Shown: positions 1-11,280 of the stretch, piece by piece
Numbering within the stretch: the stretch's first letter is position 1
Layout of the letters: every line of letters begins with the position of its first letter
Source: Strongyloides papillosus
Taxonomy: Eukaryota > Nematoda > Chromadorea > Rhabditida > Strongyloididae
Assembly: GCA_005656395.1 (NCBI GenBank)
Contig: SRSI01000009.1
Span: forward strand, 1,860,001-1,924,000
DNA: 64,000 nucleotides
Direction of reading: 5' to 3'
Made by a program: the position numbers and the translations under genes
The notes under the pieces: model-generated
Told to the model about the DNA's origin: nothing
The model's database searches: none
The model's input: only the letters and a program-made list of their open reading frames with translations

Positions 1-2061
1 GCATTATGTAATTCAATGCCTATTCCATGTGGTATGTTTATGCCTGTCTTTGTTTGTGGAGCAGCTTTTGGACGTCTATTTGGTGAAATTGTTTCACAAA
101 CATTTCCTGATGGAATGTCACCAATGACAGATCAACCGATATTTCCTGGTATATATGCTGTCGTTGGAGCGGCAGCTTTAACTGGTGCTATAACACATTC
201 TGTTTCTGTTGTAGTTATTTGTTGTGAATTAACAGGTCAAGTAATTTATCTTATTCCATTAATGATTGCTGTATTGGTGGCAAATGGAGTTGCTACATAT
301 TTTAGGCCTTCAATATATGATGTAATTATTAAAATAAAACATCTTCCATATCTTCCAGAAATTCCACCTTCAAATTCAATATTACATATGATAAGTGCTG
401 AACATATTATGGTTTCACCTGTCGAATTTTTACCAAGAAAAGTTACGTATGAACAAATTAAAGATATATTAATAAAATTGAATAGAGTTAGAGCATTTCC
501 GATTGTTGACAATAAAGAAAATATGATATTGTTAGGTTCAGTGTCTAGGAGATCATTGTTGGACCTATTAAATAGTGTAGTTGGTGAGGAGGCAAGGAAA
601 AAAGAAGCAGAAAGACGAATTAAATTAGCTATATCTACAATTGATAGACACTTTAAAGAAGCTGCATTTTTGGATACATTTAAATCATCTGTAGTAAATG
701 ATAGACGAAGTTATCAAGGAATACCACAAAATAAATCTGATAGTAGATTAAACGATAGAAAAACAAGTTGTCCAGAAACTAAAAGTTCATTTAGAAATTT
801 AGCATGGTTAATTGATTGTAAAAAAATCGAAATATTAGGTAATAAACACGATGATTTTTCTAAAGGACGATTTATTGTTGAACCTATCAACGGTAAACCA
901 AGCAATAATGATAGTGATATAAATGTTGGATTCTCCAGAAAACCTGGAAGGAGAAATGCTTTTATTGCAAATCACGATGATGATGAATGTGATAACCAGT
1001 ACAAAATTAACAGATCAAGAACATGTAGTGATACAATTAATGAGTCTAAAAATAATACAGAAGAAGCGAATAGTCCTTTTCATCAAGTTTCCTCTGATGT
1101 TGATTTGAAATCATATGTTAACACACATACAGGACTATTACATAATTCTCATGATTCTGAAATATCATTATCAAGTTGGTTTTTTCTCTTTTATCTTTTT
1201 TAATTATTATGTTTAGAATATTTTCGAGAAGCAAAAAAAAAGTTTCAATCACTTCAACTTTCTGTTTTTAATGGAAAACACGGTGAAGATTTACAAAATA
1301 TATCATGTGAATTAGATACAGATGAAATTATTGAATTTGAAAATCGTGTTCTTAAAGAAGAGACTATTATTTCTGATAATATTATTGATCCAGCTCCTTT
1401 CCAACTAGTACGTAGAACTTCTCTTTTTAAAGTTCATTCTCTATTTTCATTATTGGGACTTAGTAGAGCTTATGTTACAGATTGTGGTCGTTTGATTGGT
1501 GTTGTAGCTTTGAAAGACCTTAGAATTGCAATTCAAAAAGCACAATCTGCTGTAAATACAAAGCACATTAGAAAATTACATCGTAGAATGAGTGCAAATA
1601 TTGATAGTGATACTAGTATCTCTGAAATAAAAGAACCCGGTCCATATGTCCCCTCTGCTTTTATGAAAGAAAATGATGAACAATGTGAGTATACGAGACA
1701 AGTAAAAGAAGAAAGAAGTTTGGAAGAATCGCCTAGCGCTATCAGTTTACATGATATATTAACACCTCCACTAGAAGTAGTTAGACCACCATGTAGTCCA
1801 TTCTCTATGATTGAAAAAAACCCAAACAATAGAGATATGTTTACTATTGATGAAGAAAGTACATGTGATAGTAATTATGGAACAATACCTACGAATTGTC
1901 AAAATGATATGACAAAAGATTTAAATGTTAGTGAAGATGCCAAAAAAAGTGTCTCCTTTAATTTAAATGAAACAAATAATGAATTAGATAGAGCTTTATC
2001 TTATCTACGAAGAAAAAGTATTCCATTAGATGAACAAGTTGAAGTTAATACGAACAAATAA
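1..2061 (+). CDS. CLC-family chloride channel, C-terminal part (CLC-2/clh-3-like), 5' truncated by window edge
   Basis: Voltage-gated chloride channel of the plasma-membrane CLC-1/CLC-2 group. The frame is open from base 1, so the N-terminal membrane helices lie outside the window. Exons are about 1-1174 and 1217-2061, with a 42-nt GT..AG intron whose splice keeps the frame. The first 30 codons carry the helix-N motif GMFMPVFVCGAAFGRL, part of the anion pathway in this family. Membrane helices follow, then a first CBS domain (around 390-560) and a long polar linker. The second CBS domain follows the splice (about 1381-1540, with IDPAPFQLV and GRLIGVVALKDLR, very close to vertebrate CLC-2). 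The cytoplasmic tail after CBS2 is low complexity. It converges on the PEX14 gene with only 55 bp between stop codons. Assignment to the family is firm; which clh paralogue it is remains open. Confidence 0.93.
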
Positions 2062-2116
2062 TAATTTAATATTATTTATATATATTTATTGAAATATATA
2101 TAAATATAAAATATTT

Positions 2117-2800
2117 TTAAACGTTATTATCTAATTGATCATCTTCATATTCTAATGAATCTTTAGGATATGGTAGCTGCCATGTTGGAACACTACATTC
2201 TTTATCTCCGTCCGTAAGGATAGCTTTAAAAGTATTATTTTCATTTAATTTTGGTTCTATAATAGACGGAAATTGATCTTTTCCTAACAATAATTTTTTA
2301 ATTGTAGATATATCATTGTAAACTTCATTCACTTTCATATCACTTTCAATATTTTTTGATAAAATTTGCATTAAATTATTTAAAATTTTTTCTTGTTCTT
2401 GAATTACTGCTAAAGTTTGTGATGAAGAAGTAGTTAAAAATTTTATAGCATTTTGTAATTCAGACACTTGTCCTTCAATATTCTTTAATTTTTCATCAGG
2501 TAAAAGATAGTTACGTACAAGTGTATAAGTGCCATATAATGCACCAAACCATAGAATAATATTTTGAATTTTTGACAAAATTGATCCTTGATTTGAGACT
2601 GTTTTATTTTCAAAAACTTCCATTTTACTAATAGAAACATACCCAACTTCTTCAATAGCTTTGTCGATTTCTTCTTCAGTTAGTCCTTTTTCTATAAGAA
2701 ATCTTTTTTGGTCACTTATTGGTGTGGATCGCACTTTAGGGTTTTTCATAAATTTGACAGCTGCTTCAACCATTTCACTACGTATTTCATTAGTAGACAT
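2117..2800 (-). CDS. prx-14: Peroxisomal membrane protein PEX14 (prx-14)
   Basis: Docking factor of the peroxisomal import machinery, which binds PEX5 carrying matrix cargo. It is a single exon of 227 aa. Residues about 8-52 match the conserved Pex14 N-terminal helical domain (AVKFMKNPKVRST, then FLIEKGLTEEEIDKAI), which binds the PEX5 WxxxF motifs. A hydrophobic segment at about 76-99 is the membrane anchor, and a coiled-coil stretch at about 105-150 fits Pex14 oligomerisation. The C-terminal SVPTWQLPYP segment also recurs in animal Pex14 proteins. It is shorter than mammalian PEX14 (about 377 aa), mainly in the C-terminal tail. The 3' end faces the CLC gene at very short distance, so the two 3' UTRs probably overlap. 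Confidence 0.9.
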   Translation of the reverse strand: MSTNEIRSEMVEAAVKFMKNPKVRSTPISDQKRFLIEKGLTEEEIDKAIEEVGYVSISKMEVFENKTVSNQGSILSKIQNIILWFGALYGTYTLVRNYLLPDEKLKNIEGQVSELQNAIKFLTTSSSQTLAVIQEQEKILNNLMQILSKNIESDMKVNEVYNDISTIKKLLLGKDQFPSIIEPKLNENNTFKAILTDGDKECSVPTWQLPYPKDSLEYEDDQLDNNV

Positions 2801-3292
2801 TTTTGAAATAAAAAAGTGTATTAACTAATAAATAAGTGATTGATTGAAGTAACATAAAACATTCATATCTTATCATGCGTACTATCTGATCAATAAATAT
2901 AATTAGTGAGAAACGTTATTCCTTTCAAAGGTATTGCCTAATTATTATAAGGTAATTTAACTTTTCTAATATATTATTACTACAATATAGATTGTTATTC
3001 TATATTTTTTATGCTATCGACATATAATCATATGATTAAAAAATAATATATAATAAATTTAATTTCAACAAATTCGAATAGTGTATTTGAAATTATTAAA
3101 ATGAAAAAAATAACAATTTAAAATAATAAAATTTTTTATTTTAAACCAATACCTTAAAAAGATTTTATTCAAAATTTATAAAATATACTGATTATTCTAT
3201 AAAAACTACTCAATAATTATTATAATCTTTTTTATAAATCATCTACTTAATATAAATGGGCCTTCTCAGTAAATTTTAATTGATTATCAGAC
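2801..3292. other. Intergenic, no gene seen
   Basis: AT-rich spacer of about 490 bp. It should hold the promoter of prx-14 (right side of that gene) and the 3' UTR of the next minus-strand gene. I see no ORF, RNA gene or clear repeat in it. Confidence 0.6.
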
Positions 3293-4469
3293 TTAAGCAT
3301 CGTCTTCAAGTTTACATCCTGGTTTAGCTTTTCTGCAAAGAACAAGGCATGTGTGGACAGCCTTAGCTTCTTGAATAAAGCCTTTTCCACCGAAACCAGC
3401 TTCTGTTCTTTCATTCATCATATCAGCTTTACCAAGGATTTGTTTACCTCCATCCAAGCATAAAGCGGCTGGTGTAATATCACCTTTAGCAAATTTAACG
3501 TGAACTGGTTGAGCAGGAGCGTCAGGATTTCTTGCAGATGCGCAAGCTTCTGGATAAGGTACCCACAAGTAATCATATCCACGCATTGCTTCAGGAAGTT
3601 CAAATAGAATTTGAATAGATCCCAAGTTCTTACGGTAATCATTTCCATGCCAGGCAAAGGAACCTGCAATTTTACCATTTTCATTCCATACACGTCCATA
3701 AACTGGTTCACCTTGTTGATACCTTAAAAATATTTTTTTAAAAAATAAAAAACAAATTAACTTACCATAAAGCAACATATTGGTCAACACTCTCACCATC
3801 AGCGGTAGTAAGAGATTTTCCTAATGCCTTAAGTGGTGTTCCATCAGTTGGGAAACTATCACCAATACGATAATCTCTCCAGACATTGCTGTTAACTCTG
3901 AGTGTTGGTGGAGGTGGTGGCTTGACGGCACATTCTTTACATTCACAACCTGGTGGGGCTCCTTTTAATTCTCTTACAATAATAAGGAAGTCAGAGAGTT
4001 TTGGTCCAACAACCTCTTCAGAAATTCCATCATGTGAAAATTTAGCAATTTCAGTTTTGTTATCAAGATATCCAAGAATAGCACCATTTGGGCGATTTTT
4101 CCATAAGATTGGGATTGAATCACCACAACGAAGGATCTCACGGTTCTCAATATCAAAACGATCTGAATATTTAATCCAATTGTACCAATAACCAAGATTA
4201 AGATGGTTTCCTTTATATTGGAGAATTTGGATTTGTCCACCAAGATCATGAGCACCCTTAAGTTCAGTCTTCAAATATGGGAATGAACATTCAACAACTC
4301 CACCATTGTTCCAGGCACGTCCATGAATTGGTTTTCCATTCTTGTACCATAAAGCAACGTATTGATTTTGTTGTCCTATAACTTTAACTGGAGCATCAGG
4401 GAAAGGAGATCCAATTGTTTGGAAAGCCCAACTGTCTTCTTTAGCTGGTTTAAGGTTTGGCATAATCAA
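3293..4469 (-). CDS. Two-repeat DM9/DUF3421-like protein, function unknown
   Basis: Exon 1 is 3766-4469 and exon 2 is 3293-3722, with a 43-nt intron. The product is 377 aa with no signal peptide or membrane segment, so it is probably cytosolic. Two related halves are visible. Each has a YVALWY...GxPxxGRxWN unit followed by a short hydrophobic strand and GxIQIL, at about residues 35-90 and again across the splice junction (about 230-285). A proline run joins the halves, and each half ends in a Cys-rich segment (GCECKEC, and LCRKAKPGC). The pattern resembles DM9 repeats known from invertebrate lectin-like proteins, but I cannot confirm family membership by eye. Codon use is GC-richer than in neighbouring genes, which suggests high expression. 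Treat the function as unknown. Confidence 0.75.
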
Positions 4470-5070
4470 ATATGAACGTATAAGAAACGTAGGTTTTTTT
4501 TTAAAGAAAATTTAAAGATTTTTATCATTTTTTTCCCTGTTAAAATTTGATTATTTTATAACACTTATGGAAATTTTTAAAAAAATTAATATCTTTACAA
4601 ATTATTAGCAATTTTTAATACCCTTTATTGAGCAAATATTGTTTTTTTGAATTTTTATTTTAAATATAAGCAAAAAAAATTATCATATTATAGTAAAATG
4701 TACTATTAATTATTGTGAATTACGATAAATGGTATTATAAGATTTCTAAAAAGTGTTGCAAACTTACTAAATGGAATAATTTTAGAATTTCATTAGAAAA
4801 ATATCAAAGTTCATAGTTTGCAACATAAAAATAAAATATTTTGTATATTAAAATTACTGAATGTTAATATAAGTTTTTGGGTTATTTTGAGTCATATTTT
4901 TATTATAAACTTAGAAAATACATTTTTGAAAGCACTTTTCTTTGGTTTTTTTATAAAATGGATTGTTAAAATAAAATTTTTATATTTTTTAAAAATATCT
5001 TTTTCTTCGTATACACAATTTTTTTTAAAAAAATTGTTTTTCTGGCTAATCAAAGGGGGCGCGGTTGGGC
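4470..5070. other. Intergenic, no gene seen
   Basis: About 600 bp of T-rich DNA that includes the upstream region of the DM9-like gene. Long ORFs overlapping the tRNA here are low-complexity Phe/Leu/Lys frames and are not credible genes. Confidence 0.55.
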
Positions 5071-5141
5071 GGCGCTGTGATGTAGTGGCAGCATACTGGA
5101 CTCTGAATCCAGGTACCTGGGTTCGAATCCCAGCAGTGCCT
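5071..5141 (+). tRNA. tRNA-Gln (anticodon CTG)
   Basis: It folds as a full cloverleaf with no intron. The acceptor stem GGCGCTG pairs with CAGTGCC, with one G:T. The D arm is ATGT/GCAT, the anticodon stem CTGGA/TCCAG has loop CTCTGAA (anticodon CTG), and the T arm is CTGGG-TTCGAAT-CCCAG. The discriminator base is T at 5141. The pol III stop TTTT lies at 5144-5147. The body is close to nematode tRNA-Gln(CTG). It stands alone between two minus-strand protein genes. Confidence 0.95.
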
Positions 5142-5886
5142 TCTTTTGCCATTTTTTATTGTAAAATAATATTGTATATATTTATTTTTTATTATTTTTA
5201 AACATAAATAATATTTTAATGTTTCCTGAATAGCCATCTTCAAATGTCACGTAAAATATATTTCGTAAGTTCTACTTACAGCTTTTTATAGTGTATTAGT
5301 CATTACATTTATATGTTAATGGATATAATATTAATATTTGGAGTGCTTATCATAAAAAGTTACTTAACTATTCGTATTTTATGATGATATTATTAAATAA
5401 AGTTTTAAGGACAGCTTAATATCCCTAAGTCACATGCAAAAAATTGTTGAAATAATATGATAAGTAAAAAATCCGCTTATTAGAAGGGATAATTAAGATA
5501 AATAGTTTGTTTTTAAAATATCTATAGAAATAATATTTGTATATATATATATATATTTTGTTTACGCTGTTGCATAAAACGTATTTCATTAAAATACACA
5601 GTAGCAATTTTTCTATTTAAAAAAAGATACTATTTTAAATTGTGTGTGACAGTTAAATACATACGCTTAAAACTTTCCATTGTAATTGTAAAATATATTT
5701 TATATATAAATTTAAAACATAGTTACAAAAATATGGCATTAGTTTGATTATGTATAACTTGAAAAAATTAAAAAATATGTAATTGATCACTTGATATTTT
5801 AAAAAATTAGTTCAATTTATAATATCCAATATATATAAAACTTTTAAAAATTTATAAAAATATTTATCTAAGTAGTTTTGTTATAT
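5142..5886. other. Intergenic, no gene seen
   Basis: About 745 bp of AT-rich DNA between the tRNA and the 3' end of the adenylate kinase gene. It contains a short (TA)n run near 5538-5552. Nothing else is supportable. Confidence 0.55.
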
Positions 5887-8800
5887 TCATCCGTCAAAAG
5901 TATTATTGGAATTTCCAGAGGACAATCCTTTTCCAGCATTATTTTCTTCCACAAAAATCGCGCCATCAATTATATCAGTTATATTATCAAAAATTTTCTC
6001 CGTTTCAGCATCACCATCGATCTAAAATAAAAAATAATTATTAAGTGTTCATGAAAATGAAAATTATAAGTATAGAAAAAAAGATAGTTTTAAACATGGA
6101 CACATGAGAGATAGATTAGAGATAGAAAGATATCATTATCAAGTTAACAAGCGATCCCTCCTGTAAAATTCAAATTTTTAGTTTTTAACTTTAGGAGAAA
6201 GCGATTGTCGAACCTTGTATTCAATACGGACAACTCTAAGTTTTCCTGTATCATCTAATGCTTTTAACATTGGAAGATTATTCTGCTTAAAATGTTCTAA
6301 TCTTGCTTTAACGATTTCTGGATCATCATCTAAAATATATACGATATTTGAAAATGATAAATTTAGTTAAAAATACCTAATCTTTTATTAGTAGTATTAT
6401 CATTCTTATTAAATCTTTTTGAAAGAGTCTCAATACAAAATTGTTCCGTACAATCAATTAATATTGCCAAATCTAATCGTATACCATGAGTTTCATAATC
6501 ACTTAATTGTGGTAAACTACGAGGATATCCTTCAATTACAAATCCCCATGATGTTGAACTATGTTCATTAATTGCCGAAAATAATAATTCACGACAAATT
6601 TTCATTGGAATCATCTCTCCGATATCCATTTTCTTACCAATTCTTTCCCATAATTCATCATTTTTATTTTCCTCAACCATATTTCTTAATAATTCTCCCA
6701 TACTTAAATATGTAAAGCCTTCATATTTTTGAGATATTTTTTTGGATAATTCTGTTTTATTACTTCCTGGTGGACCAATAATCAAAATAACAGGTACATT
6801 AAGTGTTATTCCGTCTTTTGCTACTAATATTGGTGCTTCTTTTTTCTCTCCTGTATTTTTTCTTTCTTCTTTTTCTATTACAGCCGTAACCGTTTTTAAT
6901 GTTGATGTAGGAGGTCTTTGAGATATTGTTGAAGGTCTTGTATCAGATGTACTTTCTTTAATTAAATGTTCATCTTGAATATTTTCTTTAATTAGATTTT
7001 CATCTTGAATATTTTTTTTAATTAAAGTTTCATCTTGAATATTTTCTTTAATTAATGTTTCATCTTGAGTATTTTCTTCATTCTGTGGTTCCTCGGTTTG
7101 ATTAACAATATCCGTAGCATTTAATGTGACAATTTTATTTTCAATACTATTCTCTGTTTTATCTACACTTTCAGAAACTAAAGGGGTATCATTTTCTATA
7201 GATAATTGTAATAAAAATATTTAGTAAAATTTCTTACCTTTATCATTTACATTTTTCGTATCATTTTCAACAACCTCATTAGAATTATTCTTTTGATTAC
7301 CATGAATATTAATTGAATTGTTTGATTTTCTTGAAGTTACACTTTTAACACTTTCTGCTCTAGAACTTTGTTTGGTTATACTTCTTCCGGTTTGAGGGGC
7401 TTTCTGATTTTCTTTTGTTAATGTATCTTCTGATTTCTTGCTTTTAGCTGAAACACTTCTGGATTCAACTTTTGGTGTTGGTGTTCGTACAGGAGACTTT
7501 ATCGATTGAATTGGAACACCAATTTCTATAGCTTCATTGACAAGTGTTGAAAGTTTTTCAAAAATTTCTTCATTAGAATTTTCTCCAGGTATCTAGAGAG
7601 AGAATAAAGTGTTTTTATAATGATGAATACTTACTAGATGAAGAAGACCTTGGTCATCAAAATATTTTGCACTTGGTAAAGTTTTTTTCTTAAATTCGTT
7701 AATTTTGCAATTAATAATTTCTTGTGATAATCCCCTTTTTTCCATATGATTCCTTAGAGTTCCTTCATCGTAATCTAATATTAATGCCATATTGACAGGT
7801 GCAACTTCTCTTTCAAAATCTTCAACTTGTTGTGCTTCTCTAGGAAATCCTTCTAAAAAGAATGCTTTTGCATTTTGATATCTTCCCATTTCAGCTTTTA
7901 TCAATTGTAATGCTAAATAATTTGGTATCAATTCTCCTCTTGAATATTTGTCACCTGCATTTTTCCATTCTGTATATTTTTCTGAGTATCTATTTATAGC
8001 CATCTTTATTAGGTCTGGCATACAAATATGAATTAATCCTTTTTCTTCCATACTTTCTCTTATTTTGGCAGCATGTTTAGTTTTTCCACCTCCTGGACCA
8101 CCTAAAATAAATTGTAATATAGTTAGTAGAAAGAAGATTTAAATAAAATAACTTACCCATAAATAAAATAATTGGAACGTTTGGAATTTGAGCTGATTCA
8201 GCTGCTTTCATTACAGATGTGCACCTTTCTCGACTAGTTTTTGGTGAGTCTAAATCTTTTATACTGTTTTGTGAATGTCTACTTTTTAATGAAGGAGAAA
8301 TTTTATTTGAATGACTACTTGCCAACGGTGGTACTCGTGCATTTGTAATTTCTGATTTCTTTACTATAATAAACCGGAAAATAGTTATCAAACATTTTAT
8401 GGTAATAAAATTTTTGAAATGGTATTTACCTGGCTCAATAAGTACTACTTTATTTAATGGTACTTCAATCCAATATTTTGATATACTATCTATATTACAT
8501 AATATGAATGCCTTACTTGGCATCTTAGAAAGTATGTAATTTTAAGAAATGACATAACTACTATAGATATACTCTATTTTATGTAAGAAATAACTTATAA
8601 TTACAATTGTAAAATTTTTATATATAATAGAGAATGCTAAGATATAATATGTTTTAATATTACTTTATTCATAAACTAACCTGTTCCTGCTGATTCATTT
8701 TTTACCAAATTTTTGTTATTGTTATTTGTAGTTGAAAGTGGATAAGCTGCAGGTCTTAAACTAGGAAGATGTTTTGGATCTACAAATGAATCCCATTTTA

Positions 8801-8988
8801 AAGCTAATGATGGATCATTTTTAATTTTAGATATTGAAGTTTCAATAAATTCTATAGGATCGTCAGGTTTATTATATATTAACCCTGTCATTAAACCCTA
8901 AAAAAATTATTAAAATGAAAAAATTATTTACCTCAAACAATTGTGGAATCTTATGATCACTTAAATATTTTTTTGCTTCTGTTCCCAT
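5887..8988 (-). CDS. AK5-like adenylate kinase with two kinase domains and an N-terminal DPY-30/RII-like motif
   Basis: Nine exons keep frame: 8932-8988, 8681-8897, 8430-8489, 8157-8363, 7635-8101, 7238-7592, 6377-7195, 6214-6329, 5887-6021; about 810 aa. The N-terminus (AKKYLSDHKIPQLFEGLMTG) closely follows vertebrate AK5, which starts with the same RII/DPY-30-type dimerisation motif. Kinase domain 1 has P-loop GGPGGGKT and NMP-site GFPRE. Domain 2 has P-loop GPPGSNKT, GYPRS, a LID-like RLDDDPEIVKARL and the C-terminal IDGDAETEKIFDNI strand. The family interconverts ATP, AMP and ADP in the cytosol. Both P-loops deviate from the adenylate-kinase GxPGSGKGT form, the second losing the Gly before Lys, so its activity is uncertain. 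The domains are separated by Ser/Lys- and Glu-rich linkers, which make it longer than vertebrate AK5 (562 aa). The exon 3 acceptor is the least certain junction. Confidence 0.85.
6945..7078 (-). repeat. 30-bp tandem repeat inside adenylate kinase exon 7
   Basis: About four consecutive 30-bp units encode the decapeptide series TLIKENIQDE with small changes (TLIKKNIQDE, NLIKENIQDE). The unit length is a multiple of three, so copy-number change keeps the frame. It lies in the acidic linker just before the second kinase domain. Confidence 0.85.
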
Positions 8989-9398
8989 AATTCTAAAAAA
9001 AAAAACAAATTGTTAAATAGTATATTAATCAATTTAAATAAAAAACAAATCTATGTATAGTTTAATTTTTATATCATATAAGAGTTTATATTTTTCTTTC
9101 TATAATTTTTTATGGAATATTACACTTAAATACATAATATCATTTGTTGCGTTATAATTTTATTTGATGTTGCTATGGTAATTTTAATAAACATTAAATA
9201 AATCAAAAAGTCTATTAGAGTGGCAAATTTGTTCCGTTTTGATTTTTGCGATATAATAAATAATATTTTATAAATTTTAAAGCCATTAATAATATTCCGG
9301 TGTTTAAAGAGATTTTTATATTATTTATGGAAATTGGAAAAAATTTACTTTTACAAATATATTTATATTACAGAAAAATGTTAAAAATATAAAAATAA
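8989..9398. other. Intergenic, upstream region of adenylate kinase gene
   Basis: About 410 bp, AT-rich, holding the adenylate kinase promoter and the hexosaminidase 3' UTR. No further gene is visible. Confidence 0.55.
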
Positions 9399-11069
9399 TT
9401 ATTCATCAACATTATCATATGATATATTCCATTCATAAGGACAATAATCTGGATTATTTGGTGGTTCAACGTTAAATTTTCTATTCATCATACGACAACG
9501 ATGTTCATGTAACCTTGGCCATGCGGCATCAGCACTTTTAGTCATTGATGCAACTGACCATAATCGTTCAGCAACAGCAGAAGCTCTTGGGAAGAGTCTT
9601 GAGACTAAATTAGTTCCATCAACAAATTCTCCCCACATTACTGCTTCACCTCCAATAACGAGGTCTTTTTGTTCTTGTGTACCTGTAAAGCCTTGAGGAT
9701 CTGATTCATAATATAATCCTCTTAAACGCATATTATCGGAATCTAAATAACCCCAATCATTTCCATATTTAATATAATTTAAGTACCAGAAAGATGATAC
9801 AATTGCTAAATGACCGTTAAGAGTAACTTGAGCAATTTCTTGATTAACTTCATCAATATTACCACCTTTCCATATATGTGCAACGGAATTAGATGGTGCT
9901 ACACCCTTATCTAAAACTTCTTGCCAAAATATCATCTGTGTTCCATTTCTAGCATTTTGAACATAATTAACAAGTTGTTGGAAATAATATTGTAATAATT
10001 GGGTTGTATCATCACCAAATCCCATATTTTTCATTCTTGAAATAACATCAGCATTTCTTGTCCAACATTCTAACATATATGATGAAACTTCATCACCACC
10101 AAAATGCATTGAGTTATCAGGGAAAACAGATAATGCTTCCTCAAAGAATTCTTTTATAAATTGCATATTTTCAGGCAATGTTGGATCAAGAATATTTCCT
10201 AAGATATTATTGTTTCCATTGCGGTCATAACATTTGCTTAATAAATTTTTCTGTCCATTCCATGCTCCAGTATGACCTGGAGTATCAAATTCAGGAATAA
10301 CACGAATACCACGTAATCTTGCATGTTCAATAATATTTTGTACATCAGCTGGTGTATATATATGACGTGGAGAATACGCTCCAGCTTTATGAAGATTTGG
10401 GAACTTTGTTGAAACATATGGGAAAGATTCTGAATCAACTAAATGCCAATGGAAAACATTAAATTTATTTTGTGACATTAAGTCGAGTACTTGTTTAAGT
10501 ACATTTACTGAAACCCAATGTCTAGTTGTGTCAACTAAAACACCACGATGAGCGAATCTTGGATGATCTGTAATAGAGACACTTCTAACTTGATAAGTGG
10601 TTTCAGATGTTCTATAAACTAATTGTGAAAATGTTTCCATTCCACGAATTGCTCCCCATATAGTTTTCGCAATAATAAATCCTTTTCCACCTATTTGTGG
10701 GACAATAACTTGATATGATTCATCCATATTGTAATAAGGATACTCTTTATCACTACATGGAGCATCGACTTGAATATTCATTGATGTTAAAGTATTACCA
10801 TTACTTGACATAGCACTGCTCATATTAGTATACACTGGAAATGTCCATTTCATGTATCTCTTAATTGCTTTTTGAATTGTATTACAAGTTAACGATGTAG
10901 TGAAAGTAAATGATGATGGATCAATTGAAACTGTTGTATTGTAATCATAACTATTTACAGGAAGTGGCCAAACACCACCAGTTGTAGAGGCACCTGGATC
11001 TGGACGACCATAAAACCATCCATATGTATTAGTTATAAATATAAAAGTAAGTAAAACGGTAAGTTTCAT
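9399..11069 (-). CDS. hex-1: Beta-hexosaminidase, GH20 family (hex-1-like)
   Basis: Lysosomal or secreted exo-beta-N-acetylhexosaminidase that removes terminal GlcNAc/GalNAc from glycoconjugates. It is a single exon of 556 aa. A signal peptide is clear (MKLTVLLTFIFITNTYG, cleavage near residue 17). An N-terminal GH20b-type domain is followed by the GH20 barrel: RHWVSVNVLKQVLDLM, NVFHWHLVDSESFPY, RGIRVIPEFDTPGHTGAW, and the catalytic pair in HFGGDEV (Asp326-Glu327). Downstream are WQEV, GGEAVMWGEFVD and a C-terminal RLWS region, as in human HEXA/HEXB. Length is normal for the family (about 530-560 aa). Several N-x-S/T sites fit a glycoprotein. The gene has no introns, unlike most family members in other animals. 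Confidence 0.95.
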   Translation of the reverse strand: MKLTVLLTFIFITNTYGWFYGRPDPGASTTGGVWPLPVNSYDYNTTVSIDPSSFTFTTSLTCNTIQKAIKRYMKWTFPVYTNMSSAMSSNGNTLTSMNIQVDAPCSDKEYPYYNMDESYQVIVPQIGGKGFIIAKTIWGAIRGMETFSQLVYRTSETTYQVRSVSITDHPRFAHRGVLVDTTRHWVSVNVLKQVLDLMSQNKFNVFHWHLVDSESFPYVSTKFPNLHKAGAYSPRHIYTPADVQNIIEHARLRGIRVIPEFDTPGHTGAWNGQKNLLSKCYDRNGNNNILGNILDPTLPENMQFIKEFFEEALSVFPDNSMHFGGDEVSSYMLECWTRNADVISRMKNMGFGDDTTQLLQYYFQQLVNYVQNARNGTQMIFWQEVLDKGVAPSNSVAHIWKGGNIDEVNQEIAQVTLNGHLAIVSSFWYLNYIKYGNDWGYLDSDNMRLRGLYYESDPQGFTGTQEQKDLVIGGEAVMWGEFVDGTNLVSRLFPRASAVAERLWSVASMTKSADAAWPRLHEHRCRMMNRKFNVEPPNNPDYCPYEWNISYDNVDE

Positions 11070-11280
11070 CTTAATTTTTTATACTTTGATTATAACATTT
11101 TCATGTAATTTAAATAACAAATTCCTATCTTATCAACATTATAATTAAAATAATTTGTCTTTTAATCTTTAATGTAGTGATAAAATAGTCTATAATCGCA
11201 TAATATACACCACATAGAATTGTAATTAACTTTTATCGTATCAAAAGGAATGGTAATTAAATTACAAAAATATATAATAA

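Noticed and set aside
4818..5243. ORFs running across the tRNA-Gln gene on both strands
   Set aside because: Low-complexity Phe/Lys/Leu frames whose only unusual residues come from the tRNA itself.
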